DNA of 64,000 nucleotides from an uncultured Mucispirillum sp. (lineage in GTDB: Bacteria > Chrysiogenota > Deferribacteres > Deferribacterales > Mucispirillaceae). The notes below the pieces were generated by a model. That model made no database searches, was not told the DNA's origin, and was given only the letters and a program-made list of their open reading frames with translations. Numbering within the stretch: the stretch's first letter is position 1; each line of letters opens with the position of its first letter. Location: positions 1-64,000 of the forward strand of contig CALVEY010000008.1 in the NCBI GenBank assembly GCA_944326705.1, given 5' to 3'. Of this stretch, positions 1-7,460 are shown in pieces. The translations under genes and the position numbers were made by a program.

Positions 1-419
1 TTATACTTATAAAGCACTTTCTTATTTATTATTAAATAGTTATAAATATTCTTACAAAAAAATGGGGTACCCCCAGTGATAAGCATAAAAGATATTACTC
101 TGTAAAAAGTTTTTACCCGCAGTTTTACAGCAATATCTGCCCCAATCCATGCTCCAGCAATACTTCCTGCTAAAATATTAATAATTATATCCCAGTGAGA
201 AAAAACTGTGCTGTATGGAATAGAAACAGCTCTAAAAATAAAGGCAGAAATGACTACAATTAAACTCATTATTTTATTTAAAATTACTGCTTCAAGTGGT
301 GGAAACTTAAATAAGCCTATTAATACAGGAAGCCTGAATTCTGCTCCACCTAAACCTATCAGACCGCCAAGAGTGCCTATAACAGAGCCTGATATAAAAG
401 CATAAATCTTTTTTAACAT
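1..419 (-). CDS. TauE/SafE (TSUP) family membrane protein, partial
   Basis: The reading frame is open from an ATG at 419 down to the left edge of the window (about 139 codons), so the 3' end is not seen. The N-terminal half has the glycine-rich first helix and the motif GLIGLGGAEFRLPVLIG, then a loop with FPPLEAVILNK and two more hydrophobic segments, which is typical of TSUP permeases that move sulfite, sulfonates or other small anions. By about residue 117 the sequence turns hydrophilic (KNIYNYL, then several Lys), so it may be a half-size TSUP protein of about 130-140 residues instead of the usual 250. The family call is good; the substrate is unknown. Confidence 0.7.
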   Translation of the reverse strand, partial: MLKKIYAFISGSVIGTLGGLIGLGGAEFRLPVLIGLFKFPPLEAVILNKIMSLIVVISAFIFRAVSIPYSTVFSHWDIIINILAGSIAGAWIGADIAVKLRVKTFYRVISFMLITGGTPFFCKNIYNYLIINKKVLYKY

Positions 420-572
420 ATAATTACACCTGTTTAAATAATATTAATATTTCTTTAAACAGCAAATAAATATTTATCAAATATTTTTATAGATTAATAA
501 ATATAAATATGAAAAGAGATAGTTATAGTTTTGCAGAATTTAGATGTATACTTTTTTATTTAATATAATAAT

Positions 573-618
573 GGGCTTATAATTACAGTGGTGTGAAATG
601 GTTTATAATTATAAGCCC
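573..618 (-). terminator. Hairpin, likely terminator of the DUF1269 gene
   Basis: A perfect 13-bp inverted repeat (573-585 with 606-618, GGGCTTATAATTA and its complement) encloses a 20-nt loop. It lies 45 bases beyond the stop of the minus-strand gene at 664. The T run that follows on the minus strand is weak. The rest of 420-663 is AT-rich and shows no gene. Confidence 0.55.
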
Positions 619-663
619 TTGAGGCTGTGTGATTTACTAAGCACAAAATGCTTAATATTTATA

Positions 664-1164
664 TTATTTTATTTCAGTGCCAGCTTCAGAAATAGCTTTG
701 CGAAGTTTTTCTTCATCTTCACTTGCAAGAGATGTTTGAATAATTGTGCCGCCAGTGCCTTTTAATTCTGCTAAAGCTTTGTCACTTAAATCAGAATGGA
801 GAAGAATAAAAAGTGTAGATGTGCCTGGCTTCATTTGCTCTGACAGTTGTTTCATAAACTTATCATCTATACCAATATCACTTAGTGCACCGCTGACAGC
901 ACCTGCTGCTCCGCCTATTGCAAAGCCAAGCAGTGGGTTTAAAAAGATAGCTCCAATAAGCATACCCCAGAAACCGCCGCCTAATGCACCATAAGCTGTT
1001 AAGTTATTCATCTGGCGAAGTTTTACTTTGCCGTCTTGTTTTTTTACTGCAACAACTGCATCTTCTAATTCCACCAGATAGCTTTTCTGCATTTTTAGAA
1101 AGTCAAGCCTTACCTGTTCTGCTTTTAATTCATCATCATAAGAAACAACTATTAATTTGCTCAT
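664..1164 (-). CDS. DUF1269 family membrane-associated protein
   Basis: The product has 166 residues. The N-terminus (MSKLIVVSYDDE) is a ferredoxin-like alpha/beta segment, followed by a glycine-zipper hydrophobic hairpin at about residues 58-92 and a second soluble domain containing a TSTLFILL strand and a GGTIIQTSL strand. This architecture, a GGGFWGMLIG glycine-rich insertion between two soluble halves, is that of the DUF1269 (COG4803) family, whose members are often stress-associated but have no proven activity. The start is supported by GGAG about 8 bases upstream and by a well-formed promoter at 1195-1223. It is monocistronic, with a hairpin after the stop. Confidence 0.8.
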   Translation of the reverse strand: MSKLIVVSYDDELKAEQVRLDFLKMQKSYLVELEDAVVAVKKQDGKVKLRQMNNLTAYGALGGGFWGMLIGAIFLNPLLGFAIGGAAGAVSGALSDIGIDDKFMKQLSEQMKPGTSTLFILLHSDLSDKALAELKGTGGTIIQTSLASEDEEKLRKAISEAGTEIK

Positions 1165-1194
1165 GTTTTACTCCTATATTTTATGATATAATGG

Positions 1195-1223
1195 ATTTTA
1201 TAGAATATTAGACATTGAGTCAA
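1195..1223 (-). promoter_or_regulatory. Promoter of the DUF1269 gene
   Basis: On the minus strand a TTGACT -35 box (1223-1218) is followed after 17 bp by a TAAAAT -10 box (1200-1195). The predicted start lies about 25 bases before the ATG at 1164. Confidence 0.6.
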
Positions 1224-1336
1224 ATATAAAAAAGATATTTATATTATCAAATACTTGATATTTGTTAAGAATATATACAGGTTAATAACAAATCTCAAAA
1301 AATAGTGATGTACTAATCACGGTATATATTAATAAA

Positions 1337-1882
1337 TTAAAGAAACATATATTTTGAATGGGAAAGATTTTTTATCTTATTGCTTTCTTTATCAAGTATC
1401 ATAATAATGATTTTATCCTGCTCAAAAGGTATTTCCCATATAACTCTGTTTTCGTTTTTATAATAATGTAAACCTACTGCGGCAATTTTATCTTCTAAGT
1501 TTATCTTATTTTCTTTGCTGTCAGCAAGCATAGGTATCACTCTTGATGAATATATAAAATCATAGCCTGCAAAAGCAGAGCCTTCTGTAAAAATATTACC
1601 TTTCATCTGCATTTTTAATGTGGAGTTAATAACATTGCCTGTAATATTTAAATCAATAGTTACCTGGCCTTTACTGCCTGTAATAGAGTTTTTATCATCT
1701 GAATCTATAAATATTCGCTTATCTTTTAATATTACAAACCTTTCTATTTCATAAGTGCCGTTAAGGCTTACTGGGTTTTCAGTAATATTTATAGTCAGAG
1801 GGTCAGAAATATCTGCAAAAGCAAATGTATAGTTTAGAGTTATTATAAGCAGTATTAAAATAATGCGCATATTAGTCCTCAA
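1337..1882 (-). CDS. Secreted protein of unknown function, paralogue of its upstream neighbour
   Basis: The 181-residue product begins with a clear signal peptide (MRTNMRIILILLIITLNYTFAFA). The mature part is mostly predicted beta strand and carries the motif NGTYEIERFVILKD with a following DSDDKNS, then a strand ending in the motif VIWEIPFEQDKIIIMILDKE. The same order of motifs occurs in the neighbouring gene at 1872-2414, so the two are tandem paralogues with modest identity. The start overlaps the end of that gene by 11 bases, indicating translational coupling. I do not recognise a family; a periplasmic or outer-membrane-associated role is inferred only from the signal peptide. Confidence 0.6.
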   Translation of the reverse strand: MRTNMRIILILLIITLNYTFAFADISDPLTINITENPVSLNGTYEIERFVILKDKRIFIDSDDKNSITGSKGQVTIDLNITGNVINSTLKMQMKGNIFTEGSAFAGYDFIYSSRVIPMLADSKENKINLEDKIAAVGLHYYKNENRVIWEIPFEQDKIIIMILDKESNKIKNLSHSKYMFL

Positions 1883-2414
1883 TAATTATAAAAGGCTTTT
1901 TATCTATTATAGTAGATATATCATTTTTCTTTTCTAATTTTAGTATAAGAGTATATCCTTTTTCAAATGGCATTTCCCATATTAAATCTTCATGGTCATA
2001 TATTGTCATACCTATTGAAGAAAGTGCTTTTGAAAGTGACATACCTGATGGCCTTTTAGCTGTAAATGTCTGGCTGTCATATAAAAATGAATAGTTTGAA
2101 ATTTCAGGGCGTTTAAAAGCAGGACCTACCATCTGCATTTTATATATTAAATCAACAGCAACATTATTCTGGCTTATTTTCATATTAATTGTTGCTATAC
2201 CTTTATTGTCATATACATCATAGCTGTTATCAGAATCAAGGAGAGTATTATCACCATTTCTAATAATTAATCTTTCAACTTCATAAGTGCCGTTAAAGCT
2301 TAATGGGTCAGTTAATGATATAGGGACAGGAACTCCTGCATATCTGTTACTTTGTGCAAAACCTGCAGAATAAATGCTTATTATTAAAAGGCTGAATAAT
2401 ATTAATTTTTTCAT
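1872..2414 (-). CDS. Secreted protein of unknown function, first of a tandem pair
   Basis: The 180-residue product has a signal peptide (MKKLILFSLLIISIYSAGFA, cleavage probably before QSN). The mature part has NGTYEVERLIIRNG, then LDSDNSYDVYDNKG, and near the C-terminus DLIWEMPFEKGYTLILKLEK. These segments align in order with NGTYEIERFVIL, DSDDKNS and VIWEIPFEQ in the following gene. Ribosome binding site GGAGTG lies just before the ATG. No catalytic motif is visible. The pair may form a heteromeric periplasmic or surface assembly, which is speculation. Confidence 0.6.
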   Translation of the reverse strand: MKKLILFSLLIISIYSAGFAQSNRYAGVPVPISLTDPLSFNGTYEVERLIIRNGDNTLLDSDNSYDVYDNKGIATINMKISQNNVAVDLIYKMQMVGPAFKRPEISNYSFLYDSQTFTAKRPSGMSLSKALSSIGMTIYDHEDLIWEMPFEKGYTLILKLEKKNDISTIIDKKPFIIIED

Positions 2415-2467
2415 ATTTTCACTCCATTATAAAATATAGTCGTTTATAATTAAAAGAAGTTACACTA

Positions 2468-3058
2468 TTATTGTATTTTTGTAAAATATTCTTTTATTTT
2501 TTCTGCTTCATTTTTAGATACTATCCTAACAGAGCTTTCACTGTTTCTTTTCATAGCACTGTATGTAAAGTTGTGGCTGCCTGTATAAATAATATTATCA
2601 TCAATTAAGCATAATTTTGCATGAAGTTTTCTGCTTTCATTATCAAACAATACTTTTATGCCGTGTTTTTCTAAATATGTGGCAGTATTTTCATTATATT
2701 TATTTGATAAATCATTTTCATCACTTGATTTTTCAAAGATTATGGTAACATCTACGTTTTTTTCTGCAGCATTGATAAGGGCAGAAGTAATCAAAGGAAT
2801 GGGCTCTTCAAGGTTTTTAATATTATAGTTATCTATTTTATACATAAATAATGCACATGTAATGCTTTTTTCAGCACGAGCAGTATCAGCAGTAAACGAT
2901 GCAATATATTCATCATTATTTAATATTCTAAATGAGCCTTCTATATTATCTGGTTTTGAAATAATATTTGTAATAAGCACAAAAAGGGCAAAAAGAACAG
3001 GGGAAATAATTTTTAAGATAGTAATTAAATAGCTGTAATTTTTTCTATCTCTTGCCAT
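2468..3058 (-). CDS. Membrane-anchored phospholipase D-like protein with one HKD motif
   Basis: The 196-residue protein has one N-terminal membrane segment (about residues 14-33) followed by a PLD-like (PLDc_2) domain. The catalytic motif is H-x-K-x4-D in HAKLCLIDDNIIYTGSHNF near residue 146, followed by NSESSVRI. Only one HKD motif is present, as in Nuc-type endonucleases that work as homodimers, so a secreted or periplasmic nuclease or phosphodiesterase is likelier than a two-motif lipid enzyme. Its start overlaps the end of engB by 34 bases. Substrate unknown. Confidence 0.75.
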   Translation of the reverse strand: MARDRKNYSYLITILKIISPVLFALFVLITNIISKPDNIEGSFRILNNDEYIASFTADTARAEKSITCALFMYKIDNYNIKNLEEPIPLITSALINAAEKNVDVTIIFEKSSDENDLSNKYNENTATYLEKHGIKVLFDNESRKLHAKLCLIDDNIIYTGSHNFTYSAMKRNSESSVRIVSKNEAEKIKEYFTKIQ

Positions 3059-3600
3059 ATCTGCTCTTTTCCAGTGCCTGTAACAGCAGAAAAAACAATA
3101 AGATTTTCTTTTGAAATACCTGTTTTCTCAGATATTATTTTTATCTGTTTAGCTTTTTCGTTATTGGATAGTTTATCAGATTTAGTAAGCACTGCAATTA
3201 GTGGAACATTTCTTGACTGCATAGCAGCTATCATTTTCATATCATCATCGTTTGGAACGCGCCTTATATCAAGAAGCAGCATACATAATGCAAGATTTTC
3301 TCTATGGGCAAAATAATATTCTATTAATCTTCCCCATGCTGCACGCTCTGATTTAGAAACTGCTGCATAACCATAGCCTGGCAAATCTGTAAAAATATAT
3401 TTACTATCAATATTAAAAAAGTTAACAAGCCTTGTTTTCCCTGGTGTATTGCCTACTTTTACAAGATTTTTACGGTTTAGTATTTTATTAATCATTGATG
3501 ATTTACCCACATTACTTCTGCCAGCAAAGCATACTTCAGGCAAATCACTTTTTATAAACTGCTCTGGTTTTGCAGCTGATAATATAAATGATGCATTCAT
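3025..3600 (-). CDS. engB: Ribosome biogenesis GTPase EngB (YsxC/YihA)
   Basis: The product is 191 residues, normal for this GTPase, which acts in late assembly of the large ribosomal subunit. The P loop GRSNVGKSS lies at residues 27-35, the G3 motif DLPGYGYA near residue 73 and the G4 motif TKSD near residue 139. The ATG overlaps the stop of the upstream DHH gene by one base (TAATG), so the two are translationally coupled. The next gene downstream (PLD-like) starts inside its 3' end. Confidence 0.93.
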   Translation of the reverse strand: MNASFILSAAKPEQFIKSDLPEVCFAGRSNVGKSSMINKILNRKNLVKVGNTPGKTRLVNFFNIDSKYIFTDLPGYGYAAVSKSERAAWGRLIEYYFAHRENLALCMLLLDIRRVPNDDDMKMIAAMQSRNVPLIAVLTKSDKLSNNEKAKQIKIISEKTGISKENLIVFSAVTGTGKEQIWQEIEKITAI

Positions 3601-4451
3601 TATATTACACCAGTATTTTTCAGAAGATTATCTAAATCAAATGTTTCATTTTTTATAGAAAATGCTGCTGCATTTTTATGACCGCCGCCCCCATTTCTTT
3701 CTGCTATATGGCGAATATCTACATCTTTTCTTGAGCGGAGAGATATTTTTTTAGACTGGGCGTTAATAAGCATTACATAATCAGAAATATCTTCACTTAT
3801 AATATAGTTGCCAAGCTCTGAAGCATAACTTTCTGCAAAAACTACTGTAAAAGTTAAGCCGTCTTTATCTTTTATTGTTTCAATATTTCTCATTGCTTTT
3901 TTTATGTAGTTATCACGCCTTTCTTCTTCTAATGTAATAAGAAGTTTTTCTGTATCAGTGAAGCCTTTATATGCAGCAGATAAAAAGCGTTCTTCCATTC
4001 TTGTAATACCCATAAGGTTAAAAAGAACGCTCATTTTTAAGCTGTCTTCTCTTTTTAAAAACCACATATCTACATCGTTTATACAAAGGGCAAATTCTTC
4101 GTATTCTTCTACTTGAAAGCCTTCCTGCAGAAGATATTCATAAGTAAGCAGAGTGGCGCATTTGGTTATATCATGATAAGTAAAATGAAAATCCTTTAAT
4201 GCGTCACTGCTTGCATGATGGTCAATAATTAATACATCTTTCTCACCAGCCAGCATTTCAACTGTGCCATACTGAGGGGAAACATCTGTTATTATGATTT
4301 TGTCATAATAATGGTAGTTATCTTCAATATATCTATCTATATCATCATAGCCAAGATATACTGTTTTAATATTTCCAGGCATAAATTTTTTAATTAATAC
4401 TCCACAGCCTAAGCCGTCTAAATCATTGTGAGAAATATGTAATGTATGCAT
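3600..4451 (-). CDS. DHH/DHHA1 family phosphoesterase (NrnA-like)
   Basis: The 283-residue protein has the DHH-superfamily metal motifs in order: SHNDLDGLGCG (residues 7-17), ITDVSP near 53 and DHHAS near 77. The C-terminal DHHA1 glycine-rich substrate loop is GGGGHKNAAAF near 255. Relatives degrade nanoRNA or pAp, or cyclic dinucleotide products. Length is slightly below the 310-340 residues of typical NrnA. It lies in a compact minus-strand group, coupled by TAATG to engB and 9 bases after the cytochrome b5-like gene. Exact substrate cannot be read from sequence. Confidence 0.82.
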   Translation of the reverse strand: MHTLHISHNDLDGLGCGVLIKKFMPGNIKTVYLGYDDIDRYIEDNYHYYDKIIITDVSPQYGTVEMLAGEKDVLIIDHHASSDALKDFHFTYHDITKCATLLTYEYLLQEGFQVEEYEEFALCINDVDMWFLKREDSLKMSVLFNLMGITRMEERFLSAAYKGFTDTEKLLITLEEERRDNYIKKAMRNIETIKDKDGLTFTVVFAESYASELGNYIISEDISDYVMLINAQSKKISLRSRKDVDIRHIAERNGGGGHKNAAAFSIKNETFDLDNLLKNTGVI

Positions 4452-4460
4452 TTATTATCC

Positions 4461-5249
4461 TTATTTTTTATCCTGCGGCCAAGTAATTTTTCCGCCATTT
4501 GCTGCAATAAAAGTAACTACTGCCATATTAATAATAGTAAAAAGTGAATAAAGTGATGTTAATGGATTATATTTTAAAAAAGAAGCAAGTGTATCTCCAG
4601 CACCAAGTATATGACCTGCATCTGTTAATTCTATTTTACCAATTATTATAGCAATAACGCCTGTAATTAATAATATTACTGAGCCAATCATTTTTTGTTT
4701 AAGTATAGAGTTTGCAAAGCCATTATAGTTAATGTAAAAGCTTAATGCCCCAGAAGCGATTGCAGGAATTAAAAACAGAGTGCCAAAAACTGTTGCAATA
4801 AGAGATGTAGCAGTAAGGAAACTGCCTGATGCTCCACCTAAGATTGCTGCAAGAACCTGCACGAAAAATGCAAAGCCATACATACCAATAGGGAAATGAA
4901 CTACTTTTGGGTGTGGGTGGTTCTTTTTATACCACTGTCTTTTTGCTATCATTTTTTTATCCATATCAGAAAGCATATTTTCAGAATTTGGAACAACTGT
5001 TTCTGTATTTGTTTCTTGAGCTGTGCCGTCTTCTAATACATCAACTTCTGCAAAACGGAAGATATTTTTTTCGCCATGCGGGCTCATATCAATACTGTCA
5101 GTTAAATCTTCTCCAGCTTTAAATCTGCCCATATGTTCGCCAGCAGGCCAGAAATCACTTTTTGATATATCGTATACTTTACCTTTATATCCGATATATG
5201 CAGGCTTGCCATCTTTGCCATTAAATTCTTTTAATTGTTCTTTTGTCAT
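4461..5249 (-). CDS. Cytochrome b5-like heme domain fused to DUF2231 membrane domain
   Basis: Residues 1-72 form a small cytochrome b5-like domain: YKGKVYDISKSDFW, then GEHMGRF and AGEDLTDSI..SPHGE, with likely axial heme ligands His39 and His58. After a polar linker, residues from about 110 form a four-helix DUF2231 membrane domain beginning HPHPKVVHFPIGMYGFAFF. DUF2231 proteins are predicted b-type heme membrane proteins, so the fusion would be a membrane electron carrier with two heme sites. The cytoplasmic or periplasmic side of the b5 domain is uncertain because no signal peptide is visible. 262 residues in total. Confidence 0.78.
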   Translation of the reverse strand: MTKEQLKEFNGKDGKPAYIGYKGKVYDISKSDFWPAGEHMGRFKAGEDLTDSIDMSPHGEKNIFRFAEVDVLEDGTAQETNTETVVPNSENMLSDMDKKMIAKRQWYKKNHPHPKVVHFPIGMYGFAFFVQVLAAILGGASGSFLTATSLIATVFGTLFLIPAIASGALSFYINYNGFANSILKQKMIGSVILLITGVIAIIIGKIELTDAGHILGAGDTLASFLKYNPLTSLYSLFTIINMAVVTFIAANGGKITWPQDKK

Positions 5250-5338
5250 TTGATTCTCCTAATATTTGCACTATAATGTCTGCTTTATACATCATTATAT
5301 ATTATTTTGCAAGAAGAAAATAGTAATAGTTATTATTT

Positions 5339-5929
5339 TTATTTAATGCTTTCATAATAAGTATTGATTTCTTCATATTTTTTTGCATATTTTTTTGACA
5401 GCTGGTTTAAAAATCTGTCTTCTTCGCTGTATATGCAGCCGCAGTAATTCTGCCTGTATATCTCAAGCTCTTTTGAAATATCTATGCCTTGTTGCCAGCC
5501 TTCTCTAAAATCGTAATAATAAAAAGGAATATTATATTCTTTTGCGGCTTTTTCTGCCATTTCTTTAATAGATTCATGGTTTTGCATTTTACTGTATAAA
5601 AGGCTTGATGAAAAAGCGTCCATTCCTAATTCTTTTGCTTTTTCTGCTGTTTTTAAAAGCCTTCTTTCATAACAGTAGCGGCATCGTTCTTTTTCATGAT
5701 AAGCATTCTGGCGTAAAAATTCTACTAAACCATAATAGTCTTCTACTATACATTTAATGTTATAGTGTCTTGAAACAAGCACTGCACCTTCCATACGCTT
5801 ATAATATTCCTGAACAGGATGTATATTATGGTTGAAAAAATAAGTTGTAATATTATGGCCTTGAGCCTGCATAGTAATAATAGGATATATAGAGCATGGC
5901 CCGCAGCATTGATGTAATAATATATTCAT
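5339..5929 (-). CDS. queH: Epoxyqueuosine reductase QueH
   Basis: The 196-residue protein matches QueH (former DUF208), the non-cobalamin enzyme that reduces epoxyqueuosine to queuosine in tRNA. Paired cysteine motifs are present: HQCCGPC at residues 7-13, CRYC near 96, and C-G-C near 163 (NYCGCIYSEEDRF), which supply iron-sulfur and metal ligands. The ATG cannot be moved because CCGPC begins at residue 9. No purine-rich ribosome binding site precedes it, and the predicted promoter leaves a leader of only a few bases. Confidence 0.92.
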   Translation of the reverse strand: MNILLHQCCGPCSIYPIITMQAQGHNITTYFFNHNIHPVQEYYKRMEGAVLVSRHYNIKCIVEDYYGLVEFLRQNAYHEKERCRYCYERRLLKTAEKAKELGMDAFSSSLLYSKMQNHESIKEMAEKAAKEYNIPFYYYDFREGWQQGIDISKELEIYRQNYCGCIYSEEDRFLNQLSKKYAKKYEEINTYYESIK

Positions 5930-5940
5930 TGAAAGTATTT

Positions 5941-5969
5941 ACTATATAATTTTATCTATTTCAATACAA
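5941..5969 (-). promoter_or_regulatory. Candidate queH promoter
   Basis: On the minus strand TTGTAT (5969-5964) is followed after 17 bp by TATAGT (5946-5941). This places the start of transcription within about 5 bases of the queH ATG, consistent with a nearly leaderless mRNA. The region is very AT-rich, so the match is only moderately specific. Confidence 0.4.
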
Positions 5970-5996
5970 AATATTTAAAAAATTTAAATTTTTTAC

Positions 5997-6025
5997 TTGT
6001 ATTTATTTCATAAGCAATCTATTAT
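5997..6025 (+). promoter_or_regulatory. Promoter of the ABC binding-protein gene
   Basis: TTGTAT (5997-6002), a 17-bp spacer and TATTAT (6020-6025). A strong GGAGGAAT ribosome binding site follows just before the ATG at 6064, suggesting a well-expressed gene. Confidence 0.5.
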
Positions 6026-6063
6026 ACTAAGCTATTGCAGGAGAAGATAATTGGAGGAATATT

Positions 6064-7263
6064 ATGTCTTTTAAAAAACTTTTATTAATCACATCTTTAT
6101 CTATACTTGCAGTATTATCCCTTTCTGGCTGTAAAAAAGCAGGTGATAATAATGCTGCAGAAGATGCAAATGTATTAATAATCGGCGGTCAAAACCCAGA
6201 AACTGGTGCTATGGCTGACTATGGCTCTAAAACTGTTTTAGGAGCTCAAATTGCATTTGAAGAAATTAATGCTAGTGGCGGAGTAAATGGTAAACAAATT
6301 AAATTTGCTCACTATGACAGCCGTGGCGAAAAAACTGACGCTGTAAACTTAACAAGGCGTCTTTTAAAAGAAAATGCATGTGCAATTATTGGTGAAATTA
6401 CATCAGGCGGCTTTTTAGCTATGAGAGAATTAGCAAATGGCGGCGGCACAGTTGCAATCTCTACTGGTGCAACAGCAGAACATGTTACTGAAAAAAGAGT
6501 GGGCAGCGGCTATGAACATATTCCGTTTGCTTTCCGTAACACTTTACAGGATTCTGACGGTGCACCTAGCTTAACTAAATTCTTAGTGCATAACAAAGGC
6601 TTTAAAAAGTTTGCTATCATTACATCTACTAACAATGAATATTCTGTTGGTCTTTCTAACTTCTTTAGAGATGCAGTTAAAAATGCTGGCGGCACAGTTG
6701 TTATAGAACAGTCTATTAATGACGGCGATACTGATGTATCTGCACAAATCACTTCTATTAAAAACAGTGATGTTGATGCAATTATTTTCACAGGCTACTA
6801 TCAAGAAGCTGCACGCCTTCTTTTAGCTAAACAGACTCAAGGTGTAAAAGCTCCACTTGTTGGCGGTGACGGTTTCCAATCACCAGACCTTTGGAATATT
6901 GCAGGAGATGCTGCTATTGGTGCTATATTCTACTCTGGTTTCTCAGCAGAAGTTGACAGACCAAATATTCAGTCTTTTAAAGCTAAAATGCTTGAAAAAG
7001 GTAAAGAGGCAGATACTTTCTCTGCTCAAGGTTACGATGCTGCATACTTACTTGTAGAAGCAATGAAAGCTGCAAATGTAACAGACTGCTCAGATGCTTC
7101 TCAAAGAGATGCTATAAGAGCTAAACTTATGGAAATCAAAGACTTTGAAGGTATTACTGGTAAAATGTCTATTGATGCAACAGGCAGCGCTATTAAAGAG
7201 CCATTCCTTTTAGAAGTAGTTAAAAAAGCAGACGGCACTTTCGGCACACAAAGCTTAAATTAA
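6064..7263 (+). CDS. ABC transporter substrate-binding lipoprotein, branched-chain amino acid (LivJ/K) type
   Basis: The 399-residue product has a lipoprotein signal peptide ending in the lipobox LSGC (Cys at residue 23). It then has the type I periplasmic binding fold of the Peripla_BP_6 family: GGQNPETGAMADYGSKT, GVNGKQIKFAHYDSRG, and later VDAIIFTGYYQEAARLL. Such proteins bind leucine, other amino acids, urea or amides and deliver them to LivHMGF-type permeases. No permease or ATPase genes are adjacent, so it is an orphan here. Strong Shine-Dalgarno, own promoter and own terminator make it a single-gene unit. Confidence 0.87.
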   Translation: MSFKKLLLITSLSILAVLSLSGCKKAGDNNAAEDANVLIIGGQNPETGAMADYGSKTVLGAQIAFEEINASGGVNGKQIKFAHYDSRGEKTDAVNLTRRLLKENACAIIGEITSGGFLAMRELANGGGTVAISTGATAEHVTEKRVGSGYEHIPFAFRNTLQDSDGAPSLTKFLVHNKGFKKFAIITSTNNEYSVGLSNFFRDAVKNAGGTVVIEQSINDGDTDVSAQITSIKNSDVDAIIFTGYYQEAARLLLAKQTQGVKAPLVGGDGFQSPDLWNIAGDAAIGAIFYSGFSAEVDRPNIQSFKAKMLEKGKEADTFSAQGYDAAYLLVEAMKAANVTDCSDASQRDAIRAKLMEIKDFEGITGKMSIDATGSAIKEPFLLEVVKKADGTFGTQSLN

Positions 7264-7287
7264 TTTTATAAATATTTTATATTACAG

Positions 7288-7314
7288 ACCTCCGTTATAT
7301 ACGGAGGTTTTTTT
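7288..7314 (+). terminator. Rho-independent terminator after the binding-protein gene
   Basis: A perfect 8-bp stem ACCTCCGT / ACGGAGGT (7288-7295 with 7301-7308), a 5-nt loop and a run of seven T. Confidence 0.92.
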
Positions 7315-7460
7315 GTTATAACTCATTATGCCTTATATGTATAGATTGACTTAGTAAAATAATATAAAAAAAATGTTATATTTTTATTGCATAGAAATAA
7401 AAAAATTGATACTCTATAAGTGTAGTGTAGTATTTATATTTTTAATCAGGGGTTATGTTT

